DNA from: Burkholderiales bacterium
GTDB lineage: Bacteria > Pseudomonadota > Gammaproteobacteria > Burkholderiales > Casimicrobiaceae
Length of the DNA: 8,078 nt
NCBI GenBank assembly: GCA_031257235.1
Contig: JAIRPA010000088.1
Span: 1 to 8,078, forward strand
Reading direction: 5' to 3'
Part shown: one piece after another, positions 6,870-8,078 of the stretch
How positions within the stretch are numbered: position 1 is the stretch's first letter
How the letters are laid out: every line of letters begins with the position of its first letter
The notes under the pieces: model-generated
The model's input: the letters and a program-made list of their open reading frames with translations, nothing else
What the model was told of the DNA's origin: nothing
Database searches by the model: none
Program-made: the position numbers and the translations under genes

Positions 6870-7583
6870 ATGAAAGTCGATAAATACTCCGGGCGCGTCC
6901 TACAAGGACCGGTACACGATATTTACGTGTACGAAGCGCCGGTGCGTTTGTGGCACTGGATCACCGTGGCGATGATGTTTCCCTTGATCATCACGGGTTA
7001 CTTGATCGGTGATCCGCCGTTGCCGGTTTATGTGGGCGGCGAAGCCACCGAGATTTACACGTTCGCATGGGTTCGCATCATCCACTTTGCGTGCGCGATG
7101 ATCTTTACGGTTGCGTTGGGCATGAGAATTTACTGGGCGTTTGTCGGAAATCATCACGCGCGCAGTATCTTTCTTCCTCCGGTTTGGCGGTTTTCATGGT
7201 GGAAAGGTCTTTGGGATCAGGCGATGTATTACCTGTTTGTGAACAAAGAGTCGCCCTCGTGGATCGGTCACAACCCGTTGGCGCAGATTGCCATGTGCGC
7301 GATGTTTTTCTTGGGCTCGCTTTTCATCATCATCACCGGGTTTGCGTTGTACGCGCAACAATGGAGCTGGGGTGAAGGCTGGATGTTTTTGTTTTCGTGG
7401 GTGCACAAATTGTTCGGCAGTACGCAAGCCGTGCGCACCGCGCATCATCTGGCGATGTATTACCTCATTATCTTCTCGATGGCGCACATGTACATGGTGT
7501 TCCGTGAGGACATCATGGGGCATGAGTCCGTGATCGGCACCATGGTCAACGGCATTCGGATGTTCAAAACCAAAGAACATTAA
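6870..7583 (+). CDS. hyaC: Ni/Fe-hydrogenase b-type cytochrome subunit
   Basis: HyaC is the integral-membrane dihaem cytochrome b that anchors HyaAB and passes electrons to quinone. The 237 residues (E. coli HyaC 235) contain four predicted helices near 28-47, 66-90, 136-161 and 190-212. Candidate haem ligands are H29 (RLWHW), H72 (RIIHF), H192 or H193 (RTAHHL) and H206 (MAHMY), one in or beside each helix region where the family has them. Family wording includes YVYEAPVRLWHW, MRIYWAFVGN, SWIGHNPLAQ and FREDIM. The ATG at 6870 is chosen because AAAGGAGAGG (6857-6866) precedes it, it lies 11 bases after the hyaB stop, and the protein length fits. The frame extends upstream to 6789 inside hyaB, but that part is not HyaC-like. 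A strong terminator-like hairpin begins 7 bases after the stop, so this appears to be the last gene of the operon. Confidence 0.96.
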   Translation: MKVDKYSGRVLQGPVHDIYVYEAPVRLWHWITVAMMFPLIITGYLIGDPPLPVYVGGEATEIYTFAWVRIIHFACAMIFTVALGMRIYWAFVGNHHARSIFLPPVWRFSWWKGLWDQAMYYLFVNKESPSWIGHNPLAQIAMCAMFFLGSLFIIITGFALYAQQWSWGEGWMFLFSWVHKLFGSTQAVRTAHHLAMYYLIIFSMAHMYMVFREDIMGHESVIGTMVNGIRMFKTKEH

Positions 7584-7589
7584 TAGGTT

Positions 7590-7660
7590 CGCCCAAAAGT
7601 TGACCTTTTGGGCGGTCATCATTTGCAAAAAAGCACCCGCGAAGCCGGGTGCTTTTTTGC
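7590..7660 (+). terminator. hya operon terminator; two-hairpin repeat copy D (forward)
   Basis: Hairpin 1 pairs CGCCCAAAAG (7590-7599) with CTTTTGGGCG (7605-7614), 10 bp, loop TTGAC. A 12-nt spacer (7615-7626) follows. Hairpin 2 pairs GCAAAAAAGCACCCG (7625-7639) with CGGGTGCTTTTTTGC (7646-7660), a perfect 15 bp stem that uses the last two spacer bases, with a 6-nt loop and a T6 run in the right arm. This is the strongest terminator-like structure in the window. TAGGTTCG (7584-7591) precedes and overlaps it, immediately after the hyaC stop. Its stem bases differ from copies A and B yet still pair, which indicates selection for structure or independent palindrome copying. Confidence 0.85.
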
Positions 7661-7681
7661 GTTTCAGGGATCAGAAATCAG
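7661..7681 (-). repeat. Short inverted copy of the TGATCCC heptamer array
   Basis: On the minus strand this reads C, TGATTTC, TGATCCC, TGAAAC: two units and a partial third in 7-nt phase. It matches the unit of the 3676-3773 array in opposite orientation, and the two flank the hydrogenase operon. The 7682-7726 stretch after it holds one small hairpin, GGACGC (7688-7693) with GCGTCC (7703-7708), and nothing else I can name. Confidence 0.5.
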
Positions 7682-7726
7682 TCAAGGGGACGCCGGCATC
7701 AAGCGTCCAGCGCCGCCTTTCCCTAC

Positions 7727-7795
7727 AAAAAAGTATCGGGCTTTGCCCGTACTTTTTTGGAAACTCCTTCCGGCAAAAAGTACCCCTTTTTGCCG
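7727..7795 (-). repeat. Two-hairpin intergenic repeat, copy E (reversed)
   Basis: Read on the minus strand, hairpin 1 is CGGCAAAAAG with CTTTTTGCCG (7771-7780 / 7786-7795). The 12-nt spacer GAAGGAGTTTCC (7759-7770) follows. Hairpin 2 pairs AAAAAAGTA-CGGGC with GCCCG-a-TACTTTTTT (right arm 7727-7741, left arm 7745-7758). It has the same hairpin 2 core and bulged A as copy B. It faces copy D head-on, 66 nt away, and ends 63 nt before mnmH. I see no clear promoter for mnmH between 7796 and 7858. Confidence 0.85.
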
Positions 7796-7858
7796 CCTCA
7801 ATCCCGTAGAATCTCTGATAGGCCAAAACCCAATGTAAACCTTCCGGCGACCACGCTC

Positions 7859-8078
7859 ATGCTCTATCCCTTGCCTTCCGATTTACGCGCAGACTTATCG
7901 CAACTCACCGACTGCGATGAAATCATTGACGCGCGCACCCCGGCGGAGTTTGCCATCGACCACCTTCCCGACGCGCGGAATTGTCCCGTCTTGTCCAACG
8001 CCCAACGTCACGAAATCGGCTTACTCTATGCAAACGCTCCTTTTGACGCGCGTAAGATCGGATCCGCCATGGTTGCCC
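7859..8078 (+). CDS. mnmH: tRNA 2-selenouridine synthase MnmH/SelU, N-terminal part (3' end cut by window)
   Basis: The first 73 codons are present and the frame is open at the window end. MnmH has an N-terminal rhodanese domain and a C-terminal P-loop domain. It converts 2-thiouridine at the wobble position of certain tRNAs to 2-selenouridine via a geranylated intermediate, using selenophosphate from SelD. The fragment shows the start of the rhodanese domain: EIIDARTPAEFAIDHLPDAR (residues 21-40), then NCPVLSNAQRHEIGLLYA (41-58), then FDARKIGSAMVA (62-73). This order (I-D-x-R-x-P-x-E-F, N-x-P-x-L, R-x-x-x-G-x-x-Y, A-x-x-x-G) is the MnmH pattern and is not typical of single-domain rhodaneses. 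The catalytic cysteine and P-loop lie beyond the window. No good ribosome-binding site precedes the ATG, but no alternative in-frame start is visible within 30 bases upstream. Confidence 0.87.
   Translation, partial: MLYPLPSDLRADLSQLTDCDEIIDARTPAEFAIDHLPDARNCPVLSNAQRHEIGLLYANAPFDARKIGSAMVA

Noticed and set aside
7600..7838. Short plus-strand frames after hyaC
   Set aside because: They cross the terminator, the heptamer remnant and copy E, and consist of repeat-derived sequence.

Overview
The window reads as a stretch of chromosome from a beta- or gammaproteobacterium of moderate GC content. Betaproteobacteria are favoured, because FtsY, Mpl and the MnmH N-terminus resemble betaproteobacterial versions as I recall them. 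This is an impression from protein wording, not a search. All recognisable genes lie on the + strand.

Layout: the 3' end of ftsY (2-469); a repeat-rich gap (470-821); a ybdG-type MscS-family channel gene (822-2078); mpl, a cell-wall recycling ligase (2130-3509); a 448-base gap with hairpins and a heptanucleotide tandem array (3510-3957); a compact three-gene [NiFe]-hydrogenase operon hyaA-hyaB-hyaC (3958-7583); a second repeat-rich gap (7584-7858); and the 5' end of mnmH/selU, a tRNA 2-selenouridine synthase (7859 to the window end).

The hydrogenase is the centrepiece. HyaA carries a Tat signal and the six-cysteine proximal-cluster pattern of oxygen-tolerant group 1d enzymes. HyaB has both nickel-binding CxxC motifs and a 15-residue C-terminal extension that must be cleaved. 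HyaC is a four-helix cytochrome b. Together they should oxidise periplasmic H2 and pass electrons through haem b to the quinone pool. No maturation gene (hyaD-like protease, hyp genes) is in the window, and a strong terminator-like hairpin follows hyaC directly.

The most unusual non-coding feature is a recurring two-hairpin element with five recognisable copies in three intergenic gaps, three forward and two reversed. Each copy has a 10-12 bp hairpin, a 12-13 nt spacer and a second, A/T-flanked terminator-like hairpin. A (TGATCCC)n array upstream of the hydrogenase has a short inverted counterpart just downstream of the operon. I found no new protein-coding system; the genes are recognisable families and the novelty, if any, is in the repeats.
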